A stretch of DNA of 32,867 nt from Planctomycetota bacterium. Lineage in GTDB: Bacteria; Planctomycetota; Planctomycetia; Pirellulales; Pirellulaceae. The notes beneath the pieces are model-generated. The model saw only the letters and a list, made by a program, of their open reading frames with translations, ran no database searches and was not told the origin of the DNA. Position 1 is the first letter of the stretch. Every line of letters starts with the position of its first letter. Made by a program: the position numbers and the translations under genes. The stretch is from assembly GCA_029259935.1 (NCBI GenBank), contig JAJDEH010000287.1:1-32867 (forward strand), read 5' to 3'. Positions 8,539 through 16,443 of this stretch are shown here, piece after piece.

Positions 8539-9828
8539 ATGTTTCGCAGTTTCGCAACGGCAGACCAGCATCGCCGTAGCTTTCTTCAGTTAGGCGCGGC
8601 AGGCCTGCTGGGACTGGCATTGCCCCGAGTGCTCCGCGCCGAGGCGACGGGCAAGCAACCCACACCGGATGCCGCAAACAACCTGATCTTAATTTGGCTG
8701 GGCGGTGGCCCGTCAACCATCGACATGTGGGACCCGAAGCCGGACGCTCCGGACAACATTCGCGGTGAATTCGCCACCATTTCAACCGCCATGCCCGAAG
8801 TCCGTATCAGCGAACATTTGCCTAAGATGGCGAAAACGCTCGACCGTTGCACGCTGATTCGTTCTCTTAAGCACAGCATCCCGGCTCATGGGCCAGGTTC
8901 GCAATATGTGCTTACGGGCCATTTGCCGTCGACGGCGACTGAGTACCCATCGCTCGGTTCGATCGCCGCGCGGATGCTGCCTTCACGGGCCGCCATCCCG
9001 CCCTTTGTAGCCTTCAATAACCCCAGCGCGGGCGGATCCGGCTACCTGGGGTCCGCCTGGGATCCGTTTGAGGTCAACGACGACAGCGGCCGATTGCCGA
9101 GCGGAGTGTCGTTGGGAGACAACGTCGACGAAGCCGCATTCTCCGCGCGTGTTCGGCTCCGTAACCAATTTGACAAACGCTTCGACAAGCTTAACCACGA
9201 TCCGGTCGCCAGTAGCCTGGATGTCTTTCAGCAGCAAGCCGTCGACGTCTTGCGAAAGGACTCGATTCGTCGCGCGCTCGACGTTGAAAATGAGACCGAG
9301 GAAGTCCGCGGCGGCTATGGCTCTCGCTCGCCGCTTGGCCGCAACGCATTACGTGCATGCCGGCTGATCGAAGCGGGAGCGCGCTTTGTTACCGTTGGCA
9401 CGACCGGTTGGGACACGCATGCTAACAACTTTGTACAACTGCAAAACAATTTGTTGCCACAACTGGATCAAGCTTTGTCAGCACTTGTGGCGGACCTCGA
9501 AGCCCGCAGCCTGCTCTCTTCAACGATTGTCTGCTGCTGTGGCGAGTTTGGTCGTACGCCCACTATTAACGACAATGCCGGCCGAGATCATTGGTCGCGT
9601 GCCATGAGCGTCTTGCTGGCGGGTGGAGGATTCAAGTCCGGCTATCTGCATGGCGCGACGGATAAACAAGGCGGCGAGCCGATTGAGGACGCCTGCACGC
9701 CGGCCGACCTGGCTGCCACGATTCTGCAACGCCTTGGCATTGCCCCCACATCCAAAGTGAAGACCCTCGCCGGCCGTGAAATGCCAATCTCGGCCGACGG
9801 CCACGTGATCGAGCAACTGGTGACATAG
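8539..9828 (+). CDS. DUF1501 protein, Tat-exported
   Basis: The 429-residue product starts at ATG 8539 behind an AGGAG site. The N-terminus has a twin-arginine signal, HRRSFLQLGAAGLLGLALP (Arg12-Arg13), so export of a folded protein is expected. The body matches the DUF1501 family, a branch of the alkaline-phosphatase/sulfatase fold: LIWLGGGPSTIDMWDPKPD near the start, HGPGSQYVLTGH, GWDTHANNF, CCGEFGRTPTIN, and GRDHWSRAMSVLLAGGG towards the end. The Asp and His residues in these motifs are candidates for the metal site. It lies 35 bases after the DUF1549/DUF1553 gene in the usual planctomycete pair and is probably co-transcribed with it. Enzymatic activity is not known for the family; a role in periplasmic carbohydrate degradation is often guessed from context. 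Confidence 0.93.
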   Translation: MFRSFATADQHRRSFLQLGAAGLLGLALPRVLRAEATGKQPTPDAANNLILIWLGGGPSTIDMWDPKPDAPDNIRGEFATISTAMPEVRISEHLPKMAKTLDRCTLIRSLKHSIPAHGPGSQYVLTGHLPSTATEYPSLGSIAARMLPSRAAIPPFVAFNNPSAGGSGYLGSAWDPFEVNDDSGRLPSGVSLGDNVDEAAFSARVRLRNQFDKRFDKLNHDPVASSLDVFQQQAVDVLRKDSIRRALDVENETEEVRGGYGSRSPLGRNALRACRLIEAGARFVTVGTTGWDTHANNFVQLQNNLLPQLDQALSALVADLEARSLLSSTIVCCCGEFGRTPTINDNAGRDHWSRAMSVLLAGGGFKSGYLHGATDKQGGEPIEDACTPADLAATILQRLGIAPTSKVKTLAGREMPISADGHVIEQLVT

Positions 9829-9845
9829 GGCGCGAGTACTCGGAA

Positions 9846-10541
9846 TTAGCGCCGAAATCTCAACGTCTTTGCCCTGCGGCTTCGCGGCGTGCTATCGATC
9901 AGGGCTTGTTTGACGAAACCGGCGGGAACGCGAGCCCAACCGCCCTCGATCAGTTTTTCGAATTCGCCACTCGCTCCCTTGTTGATCAATGCCTCTTTGT
10001 AAGTTAGCCGCAGCAAGTAGCCGCGTTTCTGATCCAACAGGGTCACGCTATTGAAGTCACGAAACATCTCCGTCCAGTTCTGTTTCCAGCCGTTGTGATC
10101 GTATTCGCCCCAGCGATCGCCGCCCGATTTTTTCCAGGCCCGGTTATCTCCAGACTCACGATTGCCGACCCATGAATTGAGGGAAGAGCCTAACTTGGTA
10201 CCAGGAGGCGACCAGGAAGTGAGATCGAAGACACCGTCGAGCTTTCGATAAACAACGGCGGCCACCGTCTTGCTTTGCCCCTGCTCGCTCACTTGCATCG
10301 TCAGCTTGAAGTTAACGCCCGCCACGATTTGCGTATGGGCACGTGTTATCTTCATCAATTGGCAGTCCTGGCCCGTCTGTTCGGCGTATGACTGGACCGC
10401 GAATCGAGCTGCTTCCACTACGGAGGGAGCGTCGACATTGGCCGCCGAATAGCCGCCCACTCGCACTGGCTGAGCACAGCCAACTTGGCAAAAGGAGACG
10501 GTCAAAAAACCCAGCATCGATAGTCTCAATAGCGTAAACAT
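9846..10541 (-). CDS. Secreted cystatin-like protein with C-terminal extension
   Basis: The frame opens at 10622, but ATG 10541 is preferred: AGGA lies shortly upstream and the product then begins with a signal peptide (MFTLLRLSMLGFLTVSF). The 231-residue product contains the cystatin signature pattern: a Gly pair at 29-30 (VRVGGYS), a helix APSVVEAARFAVQSYAEQ (39-55), and QIVAG at 71-75 followed by VNFKLTMQV. In cystatins the N-terminal Gly and the QxVxG loop enter the active-site cleft of papain-like proteases. About 110 further residues follow (rich in Trp, Asn, Gly, ending basic, RRAKTLRFRR) that I do not recognise. The Cys22 context (QVGC) is a poor lipobox, so plain secretion is as likely as lipidation. 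The motifs are seen directly; protease inhibition is inferred from the family. It is convergent with the DUF1501 gene and divergent from the sulfatase gene. Confidence 0.7.
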   Translation of the reverse strand: MFTLLRLSMLGFLTVSFCQVGCAQPVRVGGYSAANVDAPSVVEAARFAVQSYAEQTGQDCQLMKITRAHTQIVAGVNFKLTMQVSEQGQSKTVAAVVYRKLDGVFDLTSWSPPGTKLGSSLNSWVGNRESGDNRAWKKSGGDRWGEYDHNGWKQNWTEMFRDFNSVTLLDQKRGYLLRLTYKEALINKGASGEFEKLIEGGWARVPAGFVKQALIDSTPRSRRAKTLRFRR

Positions 10542-10699
10542 GTCTAGTTCCTGGTAGAATGGTGGCGAGCGAAAATAACCTGTTTCACCGACCTCATTGC
10601 CAACCGTTTCGCCATCGGACAATTTTTTCCGAGATCTTTCTCGCCCGTCGCGGAAAAACGCACCGATATCACGAATCCACGGAAAAGGACCTTCAAGAC

Positions 10700-12124
10700 A
10701 TGCACCCTCGACTCTCTTCCATGCTCGTTTTCACGGCTGTCGTGGCTATCGTTTCCGGCCGCCTCGACGCGGCGGACAGGGTGGACGAAACACGGCCAAA
10801 TATCATTTACATCATGGTGGACGATTTGGGCTATGGAGACCTCGGCTGTTACGGGCAAAAGGTGATCCAGACGCCGAACATCGATCGGCTGGCGGCCGAG
10901 GGAATGAAGTTCACCGACCATTACGCGGGACACACCGTGTGTCGTCCGTCGCGGTTGGTGCTGTGGCTTGGCCAGCACGTGGGGCATACGGGGCTAATCG
11001 GAAATCGCCCGCGCAGTTTGACATCCAAGGAAAAAACCGTGGCCCGATTGCTCAAGGCCGCCGGCTACGCGACCGGTGGAGTTGGGAAATGGGCGTTGGG
11101 CAACGTGGACCAGCCATCGGAAATCGACAATCCGGGCCACCCCAACCGCAATGGCTTCGACTACTGGTACGGCTACATGAACCAAGGCAACGCCCACAAT
11201 TACTATCCAGAGTTCTTGTGGGAAAACGACAAGCAAGTCACTTTGCCGGGCAACAAGCTGCACTCCAAGCCGGCAGCTCGCGGGCGCGTCTCCGAGAAAC
11301 GAGTCAGCTACTCTCACGACTTCATGACCAACGCGGCGCTCGGTTTTGTTGAACGCAACAAGGACGAACCGTTCTTGCTGCACATCCACTGGACTATTCC
11401 CCATGCCAACAATGAAGGCGGCCGAGTGTATGGCGATGGCATGGAAGTGCCGGACTACGGAATTTACGCCGACAAGGACTGGCCCAACGCCGAGAAGGGG
11501 TTCGCCGCCATGATCAGCCACATGGATGCGGATGTCGGACGGCTGATGAAGCTGCTCAAGAAGTTGAACCTCGACGAAAAAACGCTCGTCATCTTCACCT
11601 CGGACAATGGTCCCCACCAAGAAGGCGGCCACAAGCACGAGTATTTCAATTCCAACGGCGACCTGACCGGTTTCAAACGCTCGATGCACGAAGGGGGCAT
11701 CCGCGTGCCGATGATCGCCCGCTGGCCTGAGAAGGTCGCCGCCGGCACCGTGTCGAATCATCCCTCGGGCTTCTATGACTTTCTGCCAACCGCCTGCGAA
11801 TTGGCCGGCGCGAAAGCTCCCACGGACATCGACGGCATCTCCTACCTGCCGGCACTTCTGGGTCGCCAGCAGAAACAGCACGAATATCTGTACTGCGCCA
11901 GCCAAGAGGGCGCGACGTCGGTCGGCGTGCGTTACGGGAATTGGAAGCTTGTAAAATATCGTGGAGGTAAACGGAAAGGGCAAAAGGTCGTCGACGGAGA
12001 ATGGCGGCTGTACGATCTGGCGGAAGACATCGGCGAGAAGAACAATCTGGCCGACAAGCACCCCGAAGTCGTCCAAAAGATCCTCAAGCTCTTGAAGCGA
12101 GATGGGTTGCTGCCAACTTCGTAG
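10700..12124 (+). CDS. Secreted formylglycine-type sulfatase
   Basis: ATG 10700 is chosen because it begins a signal peptide (MHPRLSSMLVFTAVVAIVSG...DAA); the frame itself opens at 10559. The 474-residue product has the sulfatase N-terminal metal motif NIIYIMVDDLGYGDLGCYG and the modification motif with Cys81, CRPSRLVLWLG, fitting the C-x-P-S-R core needed for conversion to formylglycine. The residue before the final Gly is Leu where Thr is usual. Other family motifs are GKWALGN, PFLLHIHWTIPHANNE, VIFTSDNGPH (metal-binding Asp-Asn) and GIRVPMIARWP. It would hydrolyse a sulfate ester, most likely on a polysaccharide, in the periplasm or outside the cell; the substrate is not readable from sequence. 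A rho-independent terminator follows at 12148-12168. A maturase is needed in trans and is not in this window. Confidence 0.93.
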   Translation: MHPRLSSMLVFTAVVAIVSGRLDAADRVDETRPNIIYIMVDDLGYGDLGCYGQKVIQTPNIDRLAAEGMKFTDHYAGHTVCRPSRLVLWLGQHVGHTGLIGNRPRSLTSKEKTVARLLKAAGYATGGVGKWALGNVDQPSEIDNPGHPNRNGFDYWYGYMNQGNAHNYYPEFLWENDKQVTLPGNKLHSKPAARGRVSEKRVSYSHDFMTNAALGFVERNKDEPFLLHIHWTIPHANNEGGRVYGDGMEVPDYGIYADKDWPNAEKGFAAMISHMDADVGRLMKLLKKLNLDEKTLVIFTSDNGPHQEGGHKHEYFNSNGDLTGFKRSMHEGGIRVPMIARWPEKVAAGTVSNHPSGFYDFLPTACELAGAKAPTDIDGISYLPALLGRQQKQHEYLYCASQEGATSVGVRYGNWKLVKYRGGKRKGQKVVDGEWRLYDLAEDIGEKNNLADKHPEVVQKILKLLKRDGLLPTS

Positions 12125-12147
12125 CGTGTACTAACCACGGTACACGC
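12124..12147 (+). repeat. Perfect hairpin at the sulfatase stop codon
   Basis: GCGTGTAC (12124-12131) and GTACACGC (12140-12147) form an 8-bp stem with an 8-base loop. The stem begins on the last base of the sulfatase stop codon and abuts the terminator stem that follows. It has no T-run of its own; it may protect the mRNA end or strengthen termination. Confidence 0.5.
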
Positions 12148-12168
12148 CGGCTGGTGGCAGCCGTTTTT
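12148..12168 (+). terminator. Rho-independent terminator after the sulfatase gene
   Basis: CGGCTG (12148-12153), loop GTGG, CAGCCG (12158-12163), then five T residues (12164-12168). The stem is perfect and GC-rich with a T-run directly after it, 23 bases past the sulfatase stop. It also separates the sulfatase from the convergent lepA gene. Confidence 0.75.
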
Positions 12169-12183
12169 GATTCTGACAGACGA

Positions 12184-13980
12184 TTAGTCTTTGTCGGCGC
12201 GAAGGACCGAGACGAAGGCTTTCTGGGGAATATTGACCTGACCGAACTGCTTCATTTTCGCCTTGCCCTTCTTTTGCTTATCGAGAAGCTTGTTCTTACG
12301 CGTCACATCGCCGCCATAAAGCTTGGCGGTCACATCTTTTCTGTAAGGCTGGATCGTCGATCGCGCGATGATGGTGCCTCCAATCACTCCCTGGATTGGA
12401 ATCTTGAACTGATGACGAGGAATCGCTTCGGCAAGTTGTTCACAATAGTGAAGCGCCCGAATTCGCGCCTTGTCGCGATGGACCAAATAGGAAAGCGTGT
12501 CAACGGGCTCTTTATTAACTAGGATATCGACCTTCACGACGTCGGTCGGCCGATACTCGACCGGATCATAGTCAAACGATCCGTATCCGCGCGTGATCAT
12601 CTTGAGTTTGCCGTAGAAATCGAAGAGTACTTCGCCGAGCGGCATCTCGCTCGTCACTTCAACTCGGCCGGCGGAGAGGTAGTTCATCGTCTGACTTTCC
12701 GATCGATGTTCCCGGCACAACTCCATGACGGGACCGACGTATTGATCAGGGGTCAGGATCGAGGCTTTGATGTAGGGCTCGGTGGCCGAATCGATCTTCA
12801 TCGGATCGGGCCAGTAACTGGGGTTGTCGACATCGATCGTCGTACCGTCTTTCAACGCCAACTTGTACTTCACCGACGGCGCTGAAATGACAAGCCCGAT
12901 ATCAAACTCTCGTTGCAACCGTTCTTGGATCACGTCCAAGTGAAGCAGCCCGAGGAATCCACAACGAAATCCAAACCCGAGAGCTGCAGAACTATCTTTT
13001 TCGTAAGTGAGTGCCGCGTCGTTGATCGCCAGTTTGTCGAGAGCCTTCGTGAGATCGACGTAGTCGTCGGCATTCATGGGATAGATCGACGAAAATACGA
13101 CTTGCCTGGCTTCCTGATAGCCGGGGATCGGCTCGGACGCCGGACGCTCAAGAAGCGTGATCGTATCGCCGATCTCAATGTCCCGAACACTCTTCACGCC
13201 CGCGACGATGTAACCGACTTCGCCGGCGCTAAGCTGTTCCTTGGGAACGAGCTTTAACTGGTTGTAGCCCAATTCTTCGACCGTGAAGTCGCGGTCCGCG
13301 TGCATGAAGTGGATGGTATCGCGAGATTTCAAGGTCCCCTCCATGACCCGACATTGAAGGATTACGCCGCGGTATTTATCGAAATGGGCGTCGAAGACGA
13401 GGGCCTTGAGCGGCGCGTCGGGGTCGCCTTGGGGACTCGGCAGCTTTTCGACAATACCCGCCAGCACATCTTCAATGCCGGTACCCGTCTTTGCCGAAAC
13501 AGGAATCGCCTCAAACGGATCAAGTCCCAAATCCGCGTCAATCTCCTCGCGCGCCCGGTCGACGTCGGCGGACGGAAGATCGATCTTATTGATCACGGGG
13601 AGCAGTTCCAGATCGTGTTCCAGCGCCAGATAGAGGTTGGCAACCGTCTGCGCCTCGACCCCCTGGGAAGCATCAATGACAATCAACGCACCCTCACAGG
13701 CCATCAGCGAACGACGAACCTCGTGCGAAAAATCGACGTGGCCCGGCGTGTCGATGAGGTTCAGCAGGTAGTCTTGCCCGTCCGGGGCGCGGTAATTGAG
13801 CGTGATGGTGTTGCTCTTGATCGTGATGCCGCGTTCCCGCTCGATATCCATCGCGTCGAGCAACTGGTCGTGGAACTCGCGTTGCGTAACGCCGCCACAC
13901 GCCTGGATCAGTCGATCGGCCAGAGTCGACTTGCCATGGTCAATATGGGCGATAATGCAAAAGTTCCGAATATGTTTCAT
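12184..13980 (-). CDS. lepA: Elongation factor 4 (LepA), ribosome-associated GTPase
   Basis: Starting at ATG 13980 the product has 598 residues, the normal LepA length, and begins MKHIRNFCIIAHIDHGKST as the family does; the frame continues 23 codons upstream without conserved sequence. GTPase motifs are clear: AHIDHGKST (11-19, P-loop), RGITIKSNT (switch I), DTPGHVDF (switch II) and NKIDLP (guanine specificity). The LepA-specific C-terminal domain is present, including YGGDVTRKNKLLDKQKKGK and MKQFGQVNIPQKAF at the end. LepA binds the ribosome and affects translation under stress and initiation; it is cytoplasmic and peripheral to the membrane. In many bacteria lepA is followed by lepB, which is absent here; the gene stands alone, convergent with the sulfatase gene and divergent from the ankyrin-propeller gene. 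No strong Shine-Dalgarno site is visible. Confidence 0.98.
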   Translation of the reverse strand: MKHIRNFCIIAHIDHGKSTLADRLIQACGGVTQREFHDQLLDAMDIERERGITIKSNTITLNYRAPDGQDYLLNLIDTPGHVDFSHEVRRSLMACEGALIVIDASQGVEAQTVANLYLALEHDLELLPVINKIDLPSADVDRAREEIDADLGLDPFEAIPVSAKTGTGIEDVLAGIVEKLPSPQGDPDAPLKALVFDAHFDKYRGVILQCRVMEGTLKSRDTIHFMHADRDFTVEELGYNQLKLVPKEQLSAGEVGYIVAGVKSVRDIEIGDTITLLERPASEPIPGYQEARQVVFSSIYPMNADDYVDLTKALDKLAINDAALTYEKDSSAALGFGFRCGFLGLLHLDVIQERLQREFDIGLVISAPSVKYKLALKDGTTIDVDNPSYWPDPMKIDSATEPYIKASILTPDQYVGPVMELCREHRSESQTMNYLSAGRVEVTSEMPLGEVLFDFYGKLKMITRGYGSFDYDPVEYRPTDVVKVDILVNKEPVDTLSYLVHRDKARIRALHYCEQLAEAIPRHQFKIPIQGVIGGTIIARSTIQPYRKDVTAKLYGGDVTRKNKLLDKQKKGKAKMKQFGQVNIPQKAFVSVLRADKD

Positions 13981-14303
13981 ACGAGTGGTTCTTGTCCAAA
14001 TAGTGTTTGGTGCTTCGCCGACTCCTAGAATTTTAGTAACTGACGCCAACGACTGATAGGGATTTGAATTCCCGCCACCAGGACCGGGTTTCGCCGGGCG
14101 AGGAACGGGCTTGTGTTTTTGCGGCGATTGAGCGTACTCACCCTAGCATGGGGGAATGGATTCTCACCTTGGTTTGGACCGAAATCTCACAATTGTCGCG
14201 GGAATAGAGTGCCGCCCACACTTTCCGACTACTGCAGGTGGGCTGGGCGTGTGTTATCGTTTAAGTGGTAGTTCCGTCGGCGTTTTTCAATGCGGTATGC
14301 ATC
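13981..14303. other. Divergent intergenic region between lepA and the ankyrin-propeller gene
   Basis: About 320 bases with both gene starts facing outward, so promoters for both should lie here. I found no convincing -35/-10 pair on either strand. A direct repeat CCGGG-N5-CCGGG sits near 14087-14101. No RNA gene is recognisable; a T-loop-like stretch near 14060-14075 does not fold into a tRNA. Confidence 0.5.
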
Positions 14304-16436
14304 ATGCTCAATCGTTGTTTTCTTCCATCGCTGTCCATAACGCTACTCGTGGTTCCTTTTTGCGCGGACGCGAGCGAGCTTTGGCCGGCCGCCAAGAAGG
14401 GCGATCTGGTCGCGATCGAACGATTGTTGGCGGCGGGCGCAGATGTCAACGCGGCGACTAAATATGGAGCTACTGCCTTGATCTTCGCCGCGGATCGCGG
14501 ACACTTGGAAGTGGCCAAGAAGCTCATTGCCGCCGGGGCGAACGTAAACGTGAAGGACAAATTTTACCAAGCAACTCCGCTTGGTTGGGCCGCCGGTTCG
14601 GGGCATGGCGAAATTGTCCGCTTGTTGCTGAAGCACGGAGCCGAAGGTGCCAAGCTGGCGCTGCGAACTGCCAGTGGCGAGGGTTCGGTTTCTGTAGCGA
14701 AGGCCGTGCTTGAGCAGGCCAAGATCGACCAACAATACATCGCGGATTGTCGTAACTTGGCAGCCGATTTGGGGCATCGACAGGTTTCCGCACTTCTGGT
14801 CGATGCGTTGGCCGATACCGACCTTGAATCCCACGAGGTTGCTATCGAACTGCTTGAGTCGTACGTCGGCTCCTACCAAAGCGAACAGGGGCGAGAGTAC
14901 GAAATTGAATGCAAAGGGGGAAAGCTCAAGATTCGCTCGCCTGGCCGCGAAGCAGTGAGCCTTCGGGCAGCGGACAATGCGACTTTCAAGTTTTTCGAGA
15001 CGACGTACAAGTTTTCGACGAAAGACGAAGTCGTCCAGTTCACGCGACGGGCGGGTGCGCGTTCCGAGGTGTTTCGCCGCCAACCCGTCGACTCGCCGAG
15101 TACGAAGGAAGTCAAACCGTCAACTGATGCTCCACTCAGCGGCGACAGCGCGTCGTCAAGCGGCAACTGGCCCCAGTTTCGGGGAACCGGCGCGCGGGGG
15201 ATTGCCGATGGGTCAGACGCGCCGACGGCTTGGGACGTTGAGAAGTCGGTTGGCGTGCGGTGGAAGGCTCCGATTGCCGGACTGGCGCATTCGTGTCCGA
15301 TTGTTTGGGGCGATCGTGTCTTTGTGACCACGGCGGAGAGCGGTGAAGAAGCGACGCTGAGAACCGGCTTGTACGGCGATGTGGAATCGGTCGACGAAGA
15401 ATCCTCACATCAGTGGCAGGTCTTTTGTTTGGATCTGAAAACAGGCAAGCAGCTTTGGAAGCAAGTCGCTCATGAAGGCGAGCCGACTGTCGGTCGACAT
15501 CCGAAGTCAACGCACGCCAATCCGACTCCGGCGACCAACGGCAAGCAAGTGGTCGCGTCGTTCGGTTCCGAGGGGCTGTATTGCTACTCGATGGACGGTC
15601 GCTTGTTGTGGAAAAAGCTGTTGGGCGATCTCGACAGCGGCTGGTTTTACGACAAGGACCGCCAGTGGGGCTTTGCCAGTTCGCCGATCATTTTTGAGAA
15701 TCGCGTGATCGTGCAATGCGACGTGCAGCAAGGTTCTTACGTGGCCGCCTTTGAAATTGAAACCGGCGAAGAGTTGTGGCGAACCGAACGGGACGAAATT
15801 CCAACCTGGTCGACACCCACCGTCGCGCAAACGCCCCGCGGCCCGCTGCTGATCACCAACGGAACACAAATGGCACGTGGATACGACGCGCGCGACGGCC
15901 AAGAACTCTGGCGGCTGACCGGCCACTCCGAAATCGCGGTACCCACGCCGTTCGTCGCTCATGATTTGATCTTTGTTGCCAGCGGCTATCGTCCGATTCA
16001 GCCGATCTATGCGATTCGGCTCGATGCCCGTGGGGATATTTCGCTCAAAGACGGTGAAACGACCAGTCAGCACATTGCTTGGAGCCAACAGCGCGGCGGT
16101 CCCTACTTGCCAACGCCGCTTGTGTATGGCGATTGGCTTTATGTGCTGGGCAACAGCGGAATCCTCACTTGTCACGACGCCAAGACGGGTGAGCGGAAGT
16201 ACCAGAAACGCGTGCGCGGTGGTGGAGCGAAGAGTTTTTCCGCTTCGCTAGTGGCGGCTGACGGCGTAATTTACTGCACGAGCGAAGAAGGAGTTGTTTT
16301 GGTCGTCGCGGCGGGACCGGAATTCGAGTTGTTGTACGTCAATCCGGTTGATGATTACTGCCTGGCCACGCCCGCGATTACGTCGGGCTGCATTTTATTG
16401 CGAACTCAGAAGCATTTGATCGCGGTTGGACGGTAG
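14304..16436 (+). CDS. Secreted three-module protein: ankyrin repeats, DUF3471-like barrel, PQQ-type beta-propeller
   Basis: The frame opens at 14265; ATG 14304 is preferred because it begins a signal peptide (MLNRCFLPSLSITLLVVPFC, cleavage near ADA-SE). The 710-residue product has three parts. Residues 26-115 are ankyrin repeats (AAKKGDLVAIERLLAAGADV, TALIFAADRGHLEVAKKLI, TPLGWAAGSGHGEIVRLLL), with more degenerate helices to about 172. Residues 185-260 (LLESYVGSYQSEQGREYEI and following) resemble the small DUF3471-type barrel found after some beta-lactamase-like domains. From 289 on, starting WPQFRGTGARGIADG, lies a PQQ/BamB-like propeller with repeats such as FCLDLKTGKQLWK and AAFEIETGEELWR. 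The planctomycete WPQFRG propellers are usually separate proteins of unknown role. Cofactor binding is not shown. There is no strong ribosome binding site, so the start is moderately sure. Convergent with the next gene, 7 bases between stops. Confidence 0.85.
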   Translation: MLNRCFLPSLSITLLVVPFCADASELWPAAKKGDLVAIERLLAAGADVNAATKYGATALIFAADRGHLEVAKKLIAAGANVNVKDKFYQATPLGWAAGSGHGEIVRLLLKHGAEGAKLALRTASGEGSVSVAKAVLEQAKIDQQYIADCRNLAADLGHRQVSALLVDALADTDLESHEVAIELLESYVGSYQSEQGREYEIECKGGKLKIRSPGREAVSLRAADNATFKFFETTYKFSTKDEVVQFTRRAGARSEVFRRQPVDSPSTKEVKPSTDAPLSGDSASSSGNWPQFRGTGARGIADGSDAPTAWDVEKSVGVRWKAPIAGLAHSCPIVWGDRVFVTTAESGEEATLRTGLYGDVESVDEESSHQWQVFCLDLKTGKQLWKQVAHEGEPTVGRHPKSTHANPTPATNGKQVVASFGSEGLYCYSMDGRLLWKKLLGDLDSGWFYDKDRQWGFASSPIIFENRVIVQCDVQQGSYVAAFEIETGEELWRTERDEIPTWSTPTVAQTPRGPLLITNGTQMARGYDARDGQELWRLTGHSEIAVPTPFVAHDLIFVASGYRPIQPIYAIRLDARGDISLKDGETTSQHIAWSQQRGGPYLPTPLVYGDWLYVLGNSGILTCHDAKTGERKYQKRVRGGGAKSFSASLVAADGVIYCTSEEGVVLVVAAGPEFELLYVNPVDDYCLATPAITSGCILLRTQKHLIAVGR

Positions 16437-16443
16437 GCTTGAA

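Noticed and set aside
9829..9853. GGCGC/GCGCC stem between the DUF1501 and cystatin-like genes as a shared terminator
   Set aside because: Only 5 bp with a 15-base loop, no T-run on either strand.
10597..11352. 251-codon plus-strand ORF overlapping the sulfatase start
   Set aside because: Same strand, other frame as the sulfatase; very Arg/Gly/Pro rich with no motif.
10994..12076. 360-codon minus-strand ORF opposite the sulfatase gene
   Set aside because: Antisense to clear sulfatase motifs, no recognisable domain and no ribosome binding site.
14055..14080. T-loop-like TTCAAAT flanked by GGGA/TCCC, suggesting a tRNA
   Set aside because: Stem and loop spacing do not fit a T-arm, and no acceptor, D- or anticodon arm can be formed around it.
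14156..14461. 101-codon ORF upstream of and overlapping the ankyrin-propeller gene
   Set aside because: It overlaps the signal peptide and ankyrin region in another frame and shows no protein-like pattern.
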